Source of the DNA: Gentiana macrophylla
Taxonomy: Eukaryota > Streptophyta > Magnoliopsida > Gentianales > Gentianaceae
Assembly: GCA_026214975.1 (NCBI GenBank)
Contig: CM047805.1
Location: 111,347,845-111,411,844 of the forward strand
DNA: 64,000 nucleotides
Reading direction: 5' to 3'
The number at the start of each line of letters is the position of its first letter. The first letter of the stretch is position 1. Positions 12,461 to 24,674 of the stretch are shown here, piece by piece. Position numbers and translations under genes: made by a program. The notes below the pieces were generated by a model, which ran no database searches, was not told the origin of the DNA, and saw nothing but the letters and a program-made list of their open reading frames with translations.

Positions 12461-12499
12461 GTCTTATCCTGCGCCTTGTTTGCTGGCCCTTTCCTTCCT

Positions 12500-13307
12500 T
12501 CACCTCTTTGAGATGTTTGGGCAATGCTTGCGCCAATGCCTAATTCTCCACGGTGAAAGCACTTACCTTTAGGTTTGGAAGGAGTTGCCTTTTTCCTTTC
12601 TTCTTCATGGGTTTTGATTTACTTCTTTCACGAGGCTTGGCTTTCGGCTTTCCCTTTGTCCTTTGTTTGACGACTTAGCCTCGGCCAAATTGGTTTCACT
12701 TTCTTTTCCCTTCTCGGGCCCGGTTGTTAGGCCGAAACCCTCGAATATCTGCAGCTCATTTATCAACGCGTCAAGTCAAACATAAGCTTGTTCATGGCGT
12801 AGTTGGTCTTGAATCTGGAGAAATCGGTGACGATGATTCGAGAATCATGCTCACCGAGTCACTTCGTCGAACTTGGAACCGTGAGTCTCGGCATCGGTAA
12901 GTAATTGATCATGTTCATTACATGACCCGTCAGCGATCGACCTTTCCTCATCTTCGCGTTAACGACCATCCTGGCGACCTCGTGTCGGGCCTGATCGAAG
13001 GTGAGCCGAACATGGAAACAAGGTCTTTGCATCATTTCTTTTGCGGTGCCAAAGTTCTCACATTTGGTCCTTATGATCTCCGACATTGAGGCTAACATGA
13101 TGCCCAGCGCTTTGTTGTGCGCCTCGATCCACTTCTGCCGACTTTCTTTCGGCTTTGGAAGGCCGAGTGGTAAGTCTTTGGAATAGCCGAAGTCAAGGTG
13201 TGTTGAACATTTTCAAAGGCGAGAACAACGTTGAGGTTACTTTTCCACTTTGAAAAATTGTTTCCGGTCAACTTATCATTTAACGATAAAGAAATGCGAG
13301 ACGACAT
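12500..13307 (-). pseudogene. Element 2 gag
   Basis: The ATG at 13307 opens MSSRISLSLNDKLTGNNF followed by a WK motif, the typical Gag N-terminus of this copia group. The frame is lost after about 71 codons and resumes at 12859-13098. A decayed zinc knuckle is visible near 12540 (KGKCFHRGELG). Expected role: particle assembly and RNA binding. Confidence 0.72.
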
Positions 13308-15360
13308 GATCTTTGTAAAGTAAAATGACGAGAAATTAAATTCAAGTTCATAAACTGCTAATAAATTTTAGGAACTATAAACTAAGTACTTATAGTCTAT
13401 CCTACCGTTCCGAGGACTTAATCTCTCACCTCAGTGCCGCCTTAGGGTAGGTCAAAGAGGTTTCGATTAAAATTGAAGATCAACTTGAGAATCGAACATC
13501 TCATTTGTGATCGTCAATCACCTTTCCTTTTTCAGCCAAGGTATTACCAAAATACCCTTTATGAGTGTGACCTCTTGTTTGATCTTTAGATAGACCCAGT
13601 GTGCCGCCTTAGGGTCGGTCGGTGACTCGGCCAGTACCCAAAATCCTATCCTTTCGGAGACCAAGCCTTGAATTTTGATAGCGGTGAAGGCCTTCCTTAG
13701 GGGCGAAATCAAAGCCGACACGAGCGTCACCATTCTCTCACGTCGCTTGTGTCAGCAGAGGCCGTGGGGTCGGTGTCGCCTCTCCCACTCCCACTCAATA
13801 TTTTGAAAAAGTGGTGGGTTTCTTGATCACGTTTTTGGACTTGATGTTACATTAAGGAACAATAAATCATAGGCTCGAATGTTGTCGGTTATGTGGGCTA
13901 GCCCACCCGACCTATTCGTTAGAACATATGTGGCCGTCGGACGGGTCAAGGCTAGGAGAGCTCCGTTGAGCCGTAGTGGCTCTTCGGATGGCTCGATGTT
14001 GCAAGACCCGTGCAAACGCCACACGTGGAGGGTGAAGTCGATTGAGCCGTAGCTCTGCGTTGACCACCCAACCGTGGTTAAACCACTTCGAACCTGTTTG
14101 CCCGTGATTATCAATCCTTAAACATCAAACATTCACGTAGACACTCTGGAACAAAAGCGTAATCTCGTCTTGGTAAGGTGGAATTCACCGAGAATCCAAC
14201 ACCTTAACCACGAGGTTTTCGATTTTACTCCTTATGCTTTCAGCAGTGGGATTCACCGAGAATCCATCACCCAACCTCGACGATTGAAAAAAAACCCGTG
14301 TTCCTCGGTTTTAACCTAATTAGTTTCTAATTAATATCAAACAATTAATTAAAACTAATCGTGTGTTTTATACATGCCTAACTAATTCCTCGAATTAATT
14401 TCTACATGTATGCATATGGAGTGGAATTCATGATATGATGCATGTCATGGCAATTTTCCGGTTCTACTCATACAATCTACACATGCATACTAGTGCGGAA
14501 AATAAACACCGAGATGGACCGTTGGCACCCTCGTAACTAATCTATTCGAAAATAAATTAAAACCCTAATCTGCAGCTGTTAAGAATCTTCGACAATCGGC
14601 ATATCAAACGAACTTGGATCGGGACGAAACTTTCCAGATCTGATCTTCATTCTTCGGAATTCAAGATGGACGGTCGGATCGGAGCTTTGACTTGTCAATC
14701 TTCCTCAGTGAGCCGCCCAACTTGCTGCTGAAACTGACTCTTACAGCAGCGCATCATATACTTCTCGAGGCCGATCGGGGATCAAGATGAATCCCGATCG
14801 TCCTGAAAATTTTATCTCACGTCCAAAACGCCATGATCATCGATCTGACCGGTCGGATATTCGTTTCAACGGTCCAATACTTTCCAGAAAATCGAGGAAG
14901 TCACAGTTAGGGTTTCTGTGAATCCTGCGTTTTTTTTCTGTTACAGCTGCCTCTTCTCATCAACGAACAGACATCCAAACGGACTCTGATCGAAGCCAAA
15001 ATTTGTGGGATTGTTCATCAACTACCAATCTTGATTCTGACCGGAGGGATCTTCGTTTTAACGGCTCAAACAACGGAAAAAACGAAAAGACTAAACAGAT
15101 ACTGTACAGATCTATTTTCTGGAAATTAAACTTGCAATAAAAATAAATTACATAATTTCCTATACTCATATGAACGAATTTTCATCGTTTATATGAGTTT
15201 ACAATAGATCTAACGGGAAAACGGTGCCAACCTCAATCCAACTCTTCAACCATAGCAATTTAAAAATTATTAATGCATAATAATAAGTAAAATATCACCT
15301 ACATGCAATTCCACTCCTTTAAATCGTTTAACTACGATTATGATTATATAAATCGTGGAA
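13308..15360 (-). other. Long untranslated leader of element 2
   Basis: About 2 kb lie between the primer site and the gag start. No conserved coding domain is visible on either strand. Within it, two short copies of an ATTCACCGAGAATCC-like phrase occur near 14185 and 14250. Long leaders occur in some large plant copia elements, but this one may also contain unrecognised inserted DNA. Confidence 0.45.
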
Positions 15361-15376
15361 CCTGGCTCTGATACCA
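15361..15376 (-). promoter_or_regulatory. Primer-binding site of element 2 (initiator-Met tRNA)
   Basis: The minus strand reads TGGTATCAGAGCCAGG two bases inside the LTR edge at 15379. This is the standard plant copia complement of the initiator methionine tRNA 3' end, where minus-strand cDNA synthesis starts. Confidence 0.9.
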
Positions 15377-15378
15377 CA

Positions 15379-17074
15379 TGAAGGATGCAGGTTCTTAGAT
15401 CTAACTAAGTTAGATCTACGCGCAGCGGACGGATCACGATTTACATATCATAAAACATAGTTAAAGGACTTAAAAACTACAAGGGGGTTAAGATCAAGTT
15501 ACCAATAGTAGGAAGAGATGCCAAGATCTTCCGATGTGTTCTCCAAACGGCGGCTGGTGGACACCCTTCTTGATACTCAAGCCTCCTTGATATACAACAC
15601 TCAAGAAAAACTTAGAGTTTTTCTTCTAAAACTCAAGACAAGAAAAAATAATTTTTCTCTCCTTTCAAAGTGGCTAGGTCGAAATTTGCCAAATCCAATT
15701 TCCCTTGGAATAACTCTCCTTTTATAGGAGAGTAAATCATTGGCCTCCAAGTTTTAATTAATTAAATAAATAATTAATTAATCCAAATAAAAAGATATTT
15801 TCCTTAATGATTAATTGTGACATGTATTGACCAATAGGAAATCAAATAACAAGTCATCCAACCAATCATATAACAAGAATATGTTTTATTTTCCACATCA
15901 TAAAAATTAATTCTTGTGACAATAATAGAACATGAGGCGCCACTTTAGGTCAAAAAATCCCACATAAAATGTCTTTTATGTGTATAATAATATTTAGTCC
16001 AACTAAATAATATCCACGCATATCAATTAATTAGCGAACCAATTAATTATTTACGAGCCCAAATAACAAGATTATTAGTCCGAATTACGAAGCGCATTGG
16101 GGGCCATGGACCTATAACCGATAGCTCAATAATTAATTATTCATCGAGCAGAATAAACACATTAATTATTAATTCCGGGATTACGCCACCATAAACCCGG
16201 CCCGAACTCTACCGATTATAGATGTATACTTATACTCAACCCATGTAGAGTGAATAAGCGTCCATTGATATAATCACTACATCTGGATTAACCCTCCATA
16301 GATTGTCCATTACGAGTGGGAAGTCTCCGTGAACCCGACTCGAATATCTTATCCTTATTTACCATTAACCCCTGATGATCAATTAGTACACATATCGACT
16401 AGTAGCTAATTAGTCAAATGTGAACTCCGGGATCAATCACTTTCTTAGGAGCTAACAAATAAGGGGATCGTCTCTACTTCCCGCGAGGAAGGAATGGATT
16501 CCATGTCTCGTGAAGATCGAACTACTCACTCATCGGAGAGATAGTGCCAATGAAAAGTGGCTTGGAACACATATTCAAGTGAACCGTAACTAACACATCA
16601 AACACTACCCCGAGACAAGCAGCACCTTGTGATCACCTCAGGATTAAGGTTGATCCATATATGATCATCTAATGATTTAATAAGATTCCTCGATTACGGA
16701 ATTATATCGGGAAATTCAGATTAAATCGGTCCAGTCCTATATGAATGCCATCATATATAAATGCCCTACGTAGGTACCCTCTACCGATAGTCCGGATAAG
16801 ACTATCACACCCTCTACCATTATTGGTGTTTTAATCAAGAGACCCTAAACTCTGATTAAGTTCACCACGGACTAACAGTTCAAGTATATCACCACTAACT
16901 CAATCCTCTCGTGCATTCCATACACTGAGCTAAGTGGTTACATCTGAGATATACTTAGGGTTTGCGGCAGCTTTATACTATATAAGCACAAAACAAATAA
17001 GACGAATAATAAAATCTGTCATTTATTAATATAAAACAATTACATAAATTGTCTTTCGGGCACTACATCTAACT
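15379..17074 (-). repeat. Element 2 5' LTR
   Basis: Homologous to 7540-9238 over its whole length. It begins TGAAGGATGCAGG in plus orientation and ends CTAACT where the other copy has CTAACA. A minus-strand TATA box (CTATAAAAGG) lies at 15718-15727. The GTATT duplication follows at 17075-17079. Confidence 0.9.
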
Positions 17075-17079
17075 GTATT

Positions 17080-17420
17080 TGAAATTCAAATGTAACTGTT
17101 CCTTGTTTTTGTCCCATCGATTTGCATTCTGTCACTATTCATAGGATCGACAATCGTCGTAATTCCTTTTGACAATCTGATCTGTCCACCCTTGACTTAT
17201 AACCATTGGATAAAGATCTGAATCATCCCAACGTTCTTTTAATCTCGCCTTTGGTTTGTTTGATAAGTCGAGGGTAGTTGGCTGTCCTTATCCATGTAAT
17301 CTTCCAATATAATCTTGAATTAACCGAGGTATATTATCGGCGAGGTTCATCGATCTGTTGAGATACCTATCGATCTATTTGAACTACAATTTCTGTGTAT
17401 AAAATACAATGCAACTGACT
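17080..17420 (-). repeat. Element 1 5' LTR, distal U3 part
   Basis: Sequence resuming after the element 2 duplication must continue the interrupted element 1 LTR. It is noncoding. With no second element 1 LTR to compare, the outer boundary cannot be placed. The end near 17420 is a guess based on a change in composition. Confidence 0.4.
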
Positions 17421-18200
17421 TCTTTTATCTAACTTTTATTTGTGAAGTTAGATTACACCTTTTTAATTATAACCAAGTTCCAAACATCATCCAACTAATG
17501 GAACTTAGACCTTATTCACAAGGTGTATGTAATCAGTTTAGGTCATCACAGACTTTCCTAAATTACGATTCCATATCCTTGACTTAAATTACTAAGTTTG
17601 ATCCCTTAGCCTTCTTCAGAATCGAGTTTGAGCCCTCGGCCTTCCGGGTCTTGAAAGAGGTTCCGAGACTAGTCTCGACCTATCTACCCTACGATGTGGA
17701 TCGATCTGGCGATATGAATTAGCGAGACCGCTTTACGAAGGCTTGTTTGATCAAAACTATTCATAAATCAAACTCTAATACCTATACATTTGATCTAGAC
17801 ATCTTTTTGCCTTTACACTATAACAGCTAGTCTGGCACTCATCATCAAAACATAGAAATAAGTCCAACAGGGATGGAAGAAGAAGCGGCAGAAACCGGTT
17901 GAGGAGGGACCCAAGGAATTTCTTCGATAACCACAGGCCGGGTCTGCGATTCTCTGATGAATGCTTCGGTCCTGGGTTAAGTGGCTCCTCCTCAGACATA
18001 TGATCGTAAACGTAGTAGGAGAGAAGAAGGTTGTGGTAGAAAGTAACAGCCAAATAATAACCAGGAAATGTAAAGTGACGTTTGATATAATGGGGTTACA
18101 ACCCCCTCACATATCTAGAAAAACGCCCTCAGTTAAGTTAGTGGACATCGATGCCTCGATTTCCGGGATAGCTAGGAATACGTCACGACTAGTCTTGCCA
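17421..18200. other. Noncoding or unassigned DNA
   Basis: Short open frames occur at 17775-18053 (minus) and 17961-18356 (plus) but overlap each other and match nothing I recognise. The sequence is mixed in composition and may be old LTR or leader DNA. Confidence 0.3.
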
Positions 18201-18259
18201 CCTGGTGATACCTTTTCAATTTCAATATTCACAAGTTCAACTTCCATGTCGATCCACCA

Positions 18260-19200
18260 CCTCAATAGATCCGAGCCGACCAACCAAAGGTCGGCTGGAT
18301 CTAGAGGGCTTATGACGATGCCAAAAACTGTACCTACCTACGTGGCACATCTTTAGTGGCTCTACATTAAAAAAGTAGAGAGAGATGGCGCCGGACATCC
18401 TAGTAACCGGACTAACGCAGTCCGACTGCTCGCCCCATCCTTTTCAAATCGACCAGTGCTTAAAACCGACCTACACCGATCATAAGCAGTTTCGAGTTCC
18501 GTGCCCGACCTCTTAAGGTCGGGCGTCGCTTACACTCTAGCTGACCAAGGATCAACCTTATCGGACAGCCTAAGTCCCAGACTTACCAAGTGTAAGAGCC
18601 CGATTTTACACTAGCTCGGCCGTTCTCCCCGACCTTCAAGGGTCGGTCAGTTCGGCTAGGGCCGTCCATGTCGGCCAGAGTCAGTCTCTTAATCATATTT
18701 CCCACATACATAATAAATTGATACTTTGGGAAAGGATCTTCAGCCGTTAAGACTCCAATCTTTATCTTTTAAATACGAATATTTGAATACCATAATTATC
18801 TCCTAGAATCAAGGAGATTAACGAATCATAATCATTTTCCTTAGGGAACACGTTAACCATTGTCCATCACAGACACGCCACACGCTAACTCTAGGGCACA
18901 AGCCTCTCTATATAAACAAATCTCTAAGGAACTACGAAGACTTGATTCCAATCCTAGCATTGTATACGTAGGCAGCTTGACCACAGTCAAGTGCAGTCTA
19001 TAATATCTCAAATCACCCCTCTTGTTTTGTCGTTCTTCATATTCTGGAAAATACCTTTGGATAATCATCAAGAGAAAGAACCCTAAAATTGAAGGAGACG
19101 ATTTTTGGATCGTCAGTAGACTTATCAATTGAAGATTTTCAACTAATTCCACCGTTAGTTGAGATGTCATCTAAAACTCTCAGTTGAGCCTGCCAAAAAG
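18260..19200 (+). repeat. Probable LTR promoter region of an unplaced retrotransposon
   Basis: A GC-richer stretch with three CCGACC/GGTCGG hairpins (18274-18296, 18503-18524, 18629-18646) is followed by a plus-strand TATA box, CTATATAAAC, near 18908. A transcribed-looking stretch then contains GTATACGTAGGCAGCTTGAC, a phrase of the kind found in plant LTR R/U5 regions. No paired LTR is present, so boundaries and superfamily are unknown. Confidence 0.35.
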
Positions 19201-19399
19201 GACTTCCAAGGGTGACCTTCCTATTTCTTTAAGGAAGAGATCGAGAGTTTGTACCAAGGTTAAATAAGACCTCACTATTGCCCTTAGGAAGAAACTTAGG
19301 GATTGCACTAAACATCCCATCAATAACCGTTCTATCTTATATCATAATATCGACTCTAAACAAAAGGCCCTCATATCAAATTTACAATCTACCAAGATT

Positions 19400-20215
19400 C
19401 CTACAAGCCTAGATGATGCCCTTCAAGATGAGAGATGGATAATAACTATGAAAGAGAAGATGTCTGCTTTTGAAAAGAACATGACCTGGAACCTTGTTCA
19501 GACACCAAAAGGATCAAGCATGTTGGGTGTAGATGCATATGAGTGTATACCATAAAATTTAATTGGTGATCGTACCATTGAAAGGTATAAAGCTAGATTG
19601 GTTGCCAAAGGGTTTACTCAAACCTTAGGCATTGATTACTTTGATACTTTTGCCCTTGTGTCAAAGATTAATATTGTGAGGATCCTTCTATCGTTTGATA
19701 GGGTTTAACCGGGATCTCCAACTATTCGATGTAAAGAATTCTTCCTTTCATGAAGACCCGAAAGAGGATATTTATATGCAACCTCCACCTGGTTCTGAAA
19801 CAAAGAAAGAAAAGATATGCAAACTGAACAAGGCTTTATATGGGCTTAAGCAATCTCCCAGAGCCTTGTTTGGGAAAGTTTACCAACACAGAAGAAACTG
19901 AGGTATTTTCAAAGTCAAGGGGATCATGCCTTCTTCATAAAACGCTTATCAAAAGATAATGTTTCTATTTTCCTGGCCTACGTTGATGATATCATAGGGA
20001 ATGAGAATGATAATCAGGAGATACAAAGACTGTATAAGTGTATGTTCAAAGAATTTGACTTAAAATCCCTAAGAAGAATGAAATATTTCCTTGGAGTTAA
20101 GGTGGCACACTGAAAAGAAGGGATCTTCATCTCACAACAGAAATATGTGCTAGATCTGTTGCCAGAGACTAAGAAACTACGGTGCAAACCAGCTTCAACT
20201 CCTATTGATTAGGAT
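19400..20215 (+). pseudogene. Copia reverse transcriptase relic
   Basis: Plus-strand fragments in order: DERWIITMKEKMSAFEKNM, then [18 protein letters not shown], then EDIYMQPPPGSE with LYGLKQSPRA (19695-19901), then a YVDDII motif near 19980, then MKYFLGVKVAH near 20080. Stops interrupt every block. Gag, integrase, RNase H and LTRs are missing. Its orientation is opposite to elements 1 and 2, so it is an independent remnant. Confidence 0.8.
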
Positions 20216-21153
20216 CATGGGATATTTATGTTGTAAGATGAGCTCCAATTACATTTGAGTTTGATTAATTATCCATTTATGCCCTTATATGTGAGTTTAA
20301 ATTATTATTGTCACGAAGCTTTAAAGCGTAGATCATGTGACAATGTGTGTCTAAGTGGTTTCAAGTACTTATTGCGTATATATAGATACAATTTAATTAA
20401 GTAAGTGATGGCAATTAAATTGTAGTGCATGTACGTACATAAAATGGCATATTATGCAATTTATGAGGCCCATGTGGTATTATAACTGCTTTTCTGGATT
20501 CTGGTCTTATCAGCACGGGTTCCGGTTTGCTCCGCCGCAAGCTTCGGGAGATCGCCTATGGTGTCGTCTTCATTGCACTTGACATGCACCTTCTTCCCCA
20601 ACCAAAGGCGATCAAGGGATTTTTTTGAGCAGGGTCGGAATCTATCAATTTTTTTTTCAGATCACACATATATTTGGATATATTCAATTCTATACATATA
20701 ATTATGAAGGCGTGAGTAGATAAAAGCAGTCAACACATAAAAATAAAGGGTCGATTCCACATATATATGTATTTATGAAAAAAATTTCTCTACTATTTAT
20801 ACATAATAAATTTTTTTTAGGGGGTCGGCGGCACCCGCTCACCCCTACTTAAAGCCGCCCCTGTCCCCAACCCATCGTTCAGCACCACCTCAATCATCTT
20901 TTTTCCGATCGCCTGAATCCTTTGCCCTAGCTTTTCTTTTGTGTATTTGGTATGTATAAGTACGTTAGCTACATTTAATAATTTATTATGGTATATATAC
21001 ATATTATTAATCCTGATATAAATCTTTGGGCTGATCATCTTTTTGATCCAATCCTGATATGCCAGCATTTCCTGGGCCAAACTCTTTGTCTAGTCCAAAC
21101 TCTTCCCCGGCCCATGTACCTATATTCTACCCATTCCAACCCTTATCATTTTA
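20216..21153. other. Noncoding stretch
   Basis: AT-rich with no supported gene. Near 20825-20862 the sequence ends in GCCGCCCCTG, a phrase often seen at ends of plant hAT-like nonautonomous elements. I could not find a convincing partner terminus or 8-bp duplication, so no element is called. Confidence 0.3.
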
Positions 21154-21444
21154 TACTACCTCCGTCCGACCGTCCCAAAATAAGTGTCGGCATTTTAAAA
21201 GCAATTATTCCATAAAAGTGTCAGTTTTATATTACCAACGTCGTCATTTAATCTTTATTTTTCAAAGATAACCTTAGCCCTTTCACCATTTATTTATAAG
21301 CGACTTATTTCATATCCCAAAACAAACATTTATTACTTGTAAGGGTAAATATGTCGATGTAGTATGAAACACAACACATTAATTACGTTTCTTAATATGT
21401 AAAACTAAAAATATAATGACACTTAATTTGGGACGGAGGTAGTA
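21154..21444. mobile_element. Stowaway-type MITE (287 bp)
   Basis: Terminal inverted repeats CTACCTCCGTCC (from 21156) and GGACGGAGGTAG (to 21442) are perfect. TA dinucleotides flank both ends (21154-21155, 21443-21444), the target preference of Tc1/mariner-type Stowaway elements. The interior is AT-rich and noncoding, so movement would depend on a transposase supplied in trans. Confidence 0.93.
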
Positions 21445-23320
21445 TTCAATAACACATTTTATAACCTAAATCTCAAACATATTTTCTCCTCTTCCGAAAC
21501 CGGTACTCATTCAACGAGACTCGATCTCTCACCTCGTATTCTTACCCTTTGATTATAAATTCATTTTTATTATTCGATTTTTCAATCAGCCTCCCTAATC
21601 CAAAAACAAAAAAAAAAAAAACCAAAGCTAGTAAGTACAATATAACACTCTTTTTCTTTTATTTAATTTTTTTTAATTTTAGAGACATTCATACTCCACA
21701 GAACCAACTCCATGTGAATTAAAAAACTAAAACGAAATGTCTACGTTATGCTTTTTCAATTCATGCTTCGAACGGCGCGTCATTTCAAAATATTCATGTT
21801 CTCTTTTACGTATCTTTAATCACGGTGCTATTATATTACTAATCCACAGGAAAAGTTAAAAGTTCATCACATACATTTTTTTTTTATTTTTAAAAGCAGA
21901 AGATCCAACGTTAAGAAACACTTTTCAACACAACACATTATACTACGAATTACGATGATGCATCGGTTCTAAAGTAGAGAGATGCCATCACGACACAGCA
22001 CTAAAGAATTTTGTTTGTCAGAATGTGTGTCAAGTTTATTAATAATATAATAGTATGGTGATTCTATAAATTTATTACAATCATTCATTGAGTTTTGTAC
22101 AAAGTGGAAAACATTTCACTTAAAGCTCGATTTCAAATGACCCACGGTATGAATTACCGGAAGCTAAAAACAGATTTGGAAACTACTAAGCTAGTAGTTG
22201 ATATCAACTTTTTGAATTACTCGATTCCAATATCGTATCAAATGAGAATTGCTTCCAGTGACTCAATATATAAGATGTAGTGTTTCATTAAGGGTCAAGC
22301 CCCAAGAGGCAAGATAATTTTATAGAGGAGGGAGGATTTTGATCATTGATGGTTCAGAAAACGCATGCCCCGACTAGAATAAGTTTAAAAAAAAAAATGT
22401 TGAACCAGGAATTTACTATGGGGTGGTTTTGGTTATTTTAGGGTGGTCTTAGTTATCAGTTTAGTCTTTATTATGAGATACTACAAACATATTCTCACTA
22501 GTTTTTTTTTTTTTTTTGGTGGGCTTGAGACCACCCCACCATACACTTGGTTCCACCAGTGTCCCCGGGCATGTAATCGGGGCAATAGGGCTATAAGGAC
22601 AAACTTCTACTCGTCTCAGTATGAATAAGTTTTCGCATTTACTTAAGCATTCTGGATTTATTGGTATATTCTGTTTGCAGTATGATAAATAAACTTCTAT
22701 GTTCCTGCAATGTTTTATGTGTTATTACATGTTTCAGTTATGCTAAAAAAACATGTTTCAGTTATGCTCTTGCATTTTAGTTTAATCAGGTATAAAAACT
22801 AAGACAAACCATTACTTAGTTCAAACAATCTTAAGAATTTATTTGCTTCATGTTTTGGTAATCTGAACATGTTACGTGCAACCTGTTTATATGTGTATCA
22901 TGGGCTTTTTCTCCAACAGTTCTGAAATTTGTTGTAGCATCTGAATAATTTAATTAGACAATAATAAGTCTTGCTAATTTGTTTTATGAATCAACAAATT
23001 GTAGTATACATAATCTGAAAATTAGGAGTGAAAATAATTGTCGAAGTGTTAATCTGCGAACTTTTGCTTTATATACATTCTGAAAATTTGCAATGAGTAC
23101 TTGTTCTAATTGAAACGACAGTCTGCAAATTGTTGTAATATAATGTTGCAGTGTTCATACTTTTTTTCATTCTTGAATTTTAAAAATCATCACGTGTTAG
23201 ACTTATTATTTACTTGAATAGTCAATAAATATTACTTGAATTTCTGATTTACTATGTTGAAATTGTGCATTACAGAGTCTATTTTGCAACATTTAATTGT
23301 TGATCTTTTGTTTTCAAACA
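21445..23320. other. AT-rich noncoding stretch
   Basis: No coding domain seen on either strand. It contains T and A runs (for example 22501-22518). The short open frames here have no recognisable features. Confidence 0.4.
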
Positions 23321-23324
23321 GAAA

Positions 23325-24668
23325 TTGAAGGAACATCAGGAACTACGAATCCTTTGTCAGATGTTCCAGTGCCTACTATTGTACCGGTGCAAGGAACAAG
23401 TTGATCACACCATGAGAAATTGGAGAAGTTCACTAGGTAGGACTTCAAGAGGTGGCATCAAAAGATGTTCTACTTTACAACTCAGAATATAGCCCAGATA
23501 TTGACTGAAATCCTCCTCAGACCGGTGAAAATTAAAAGACTTCATTGACCTCAAAATTATATCCTTAATTGTCTTGAAATTACTTAGTATTATGTTTATA
23601 CTATGTACAAAATCTAAAGATTTGTAAGCGGACACTTGAAATGAAATACAACACAGAAGATACTTGTGAAAGGAAGTACATTGTGGTTAGGTTTATGGAC
23701 TACAAGATGGTGGAATCCAAAATTGTTGTCACCCAATTGGAAGAGTTGCAGATTATTATTTTCGAATGTCATGAGGAAGGATTAGTCATCAATGAACCAT
23801 TCCAAGTTTCTACGATAATTAGAAAACTAAATTTCAAGAATTATTTGAAGCACAAAAACAAGGAAATAACAATGAACAAGTTGGTGGTGAAGTTGCGAGT
23901 TAAATAGAACAACTAAAAACTTGACAAATGCATGCACATTGGACAGTCCAAGGAAAATATTGTGGAGTCCAGATCTGGTGCAAGCAAAGGAAAGGAAAGA
24001 AAAGAAAGTTCCAAGCTGGTGGTGGTTCCAGTTCCAATGGCAAGAACGAGAAGAAAGTGGACAAGCGTTTCAAAGGCATTTGCTTCAATTGTGTCAAACC
24101 GGGACACAAGATGGGTGAATGCCGTAAGCCAATGTAGAATGGACATATCAATGGTGTTGAAACATTGAATGACTAGTGAACATGTCGATGGTGGTGTCGA
24201 ATGCAACAATGTTGGGGATCCCCGTGAATGGTACATAGACACTTTGGGGCTACGTGCCATGTTTGTGATGGGCAAGTTTTCCGACTACAAGGTGTGGTGG
24301 TAAGGAAGCAAATTTTAATGGGAAATTCAGCAACCTCTAAGGTGGAAAGTCAAGGAAAGATTGTGTTAAGGATGACTTCTTGCAAGCATCCGACCTTGTA
24401 AAATGTGATGCATCGTCTAACATCGCAAGAACATTGTGTCCGGTTCTCTTTTAGTTAACAATGGTTTTGAGTTAAATTCAGAATCTAGAAAGTTTACTTT
24501 ATGTATGAATGGAACATTTGTTTGTAGGGGATATATCTTATGGTATGCATAAGTTAAACATGATGACTGTTGTACACAAGGCCGTGTGCCAAAGTCTGTA
24601 ACCTCTATTGCTATTGGTAATGACAATGTTACTACTTGTGCTTACATGCTTAAGTCATCTTCTTTATG
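23325..24668 (+). pseudogene. Copia gag-protease-pre-integrase relic (element 5)
   Basis: A plus-strand broken frame. Near 23410-23490 it reads as the copia Gag motif KLEKFT...DFKRWHQKMFYF, with a stop just before DFKRW. At 23641-23907 an 88-residue open stretch is the UBN2-like middle of Gag. At 24085-24127 a clean CCHC zinc knuckle, CFNCVKPGHKMGEC, is present. A decayed protease (WYIDT) and a pre-integrase block (SYGMHKLNMM, in shifted frames) follow to about 24660. Everything downstream is lost at a junction with a minus-strand element. Confidence 0.8.
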
Positions 24669-24674
24669 CCAATA

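Larger units (their letters stand above)
7540..17074 (-). mobile_element. Ty1/copia retrotransposon, element 2 (complete structure, degenerate coding)
   Basis: It has two LTRs of about 1.7 kb (7540-9238 and 15379-17074), a perfect initiator-Met tRNA primer site at 15361-15376 and a GTATT duplication at both outer ends. On the minus strand the coding order is gag, protease, integrase, RT, RNase H. Long LTRs and overall size (9.5 kb) resemble the Angela/SIRE range of plant copia elements, but lineage is inferred from size and LTR style only. An unusually long leader of about 2 kb separates the primer site from the gag ATG. It is inserted inside the LTR of element 1. Confidence 0.92.

Noticed and set aside
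18853..19170. 105-codon minus-strand open frame
   Set aside because: It overlaps the LTR-like promoter and leader region on the opposite strand and shows no domain.
20633..20862. hAT-like element from CAGGGTCGG to CCGCCCCTG
   Set aside because: The termini match only weakly and no 8-bp target duplication could be found.
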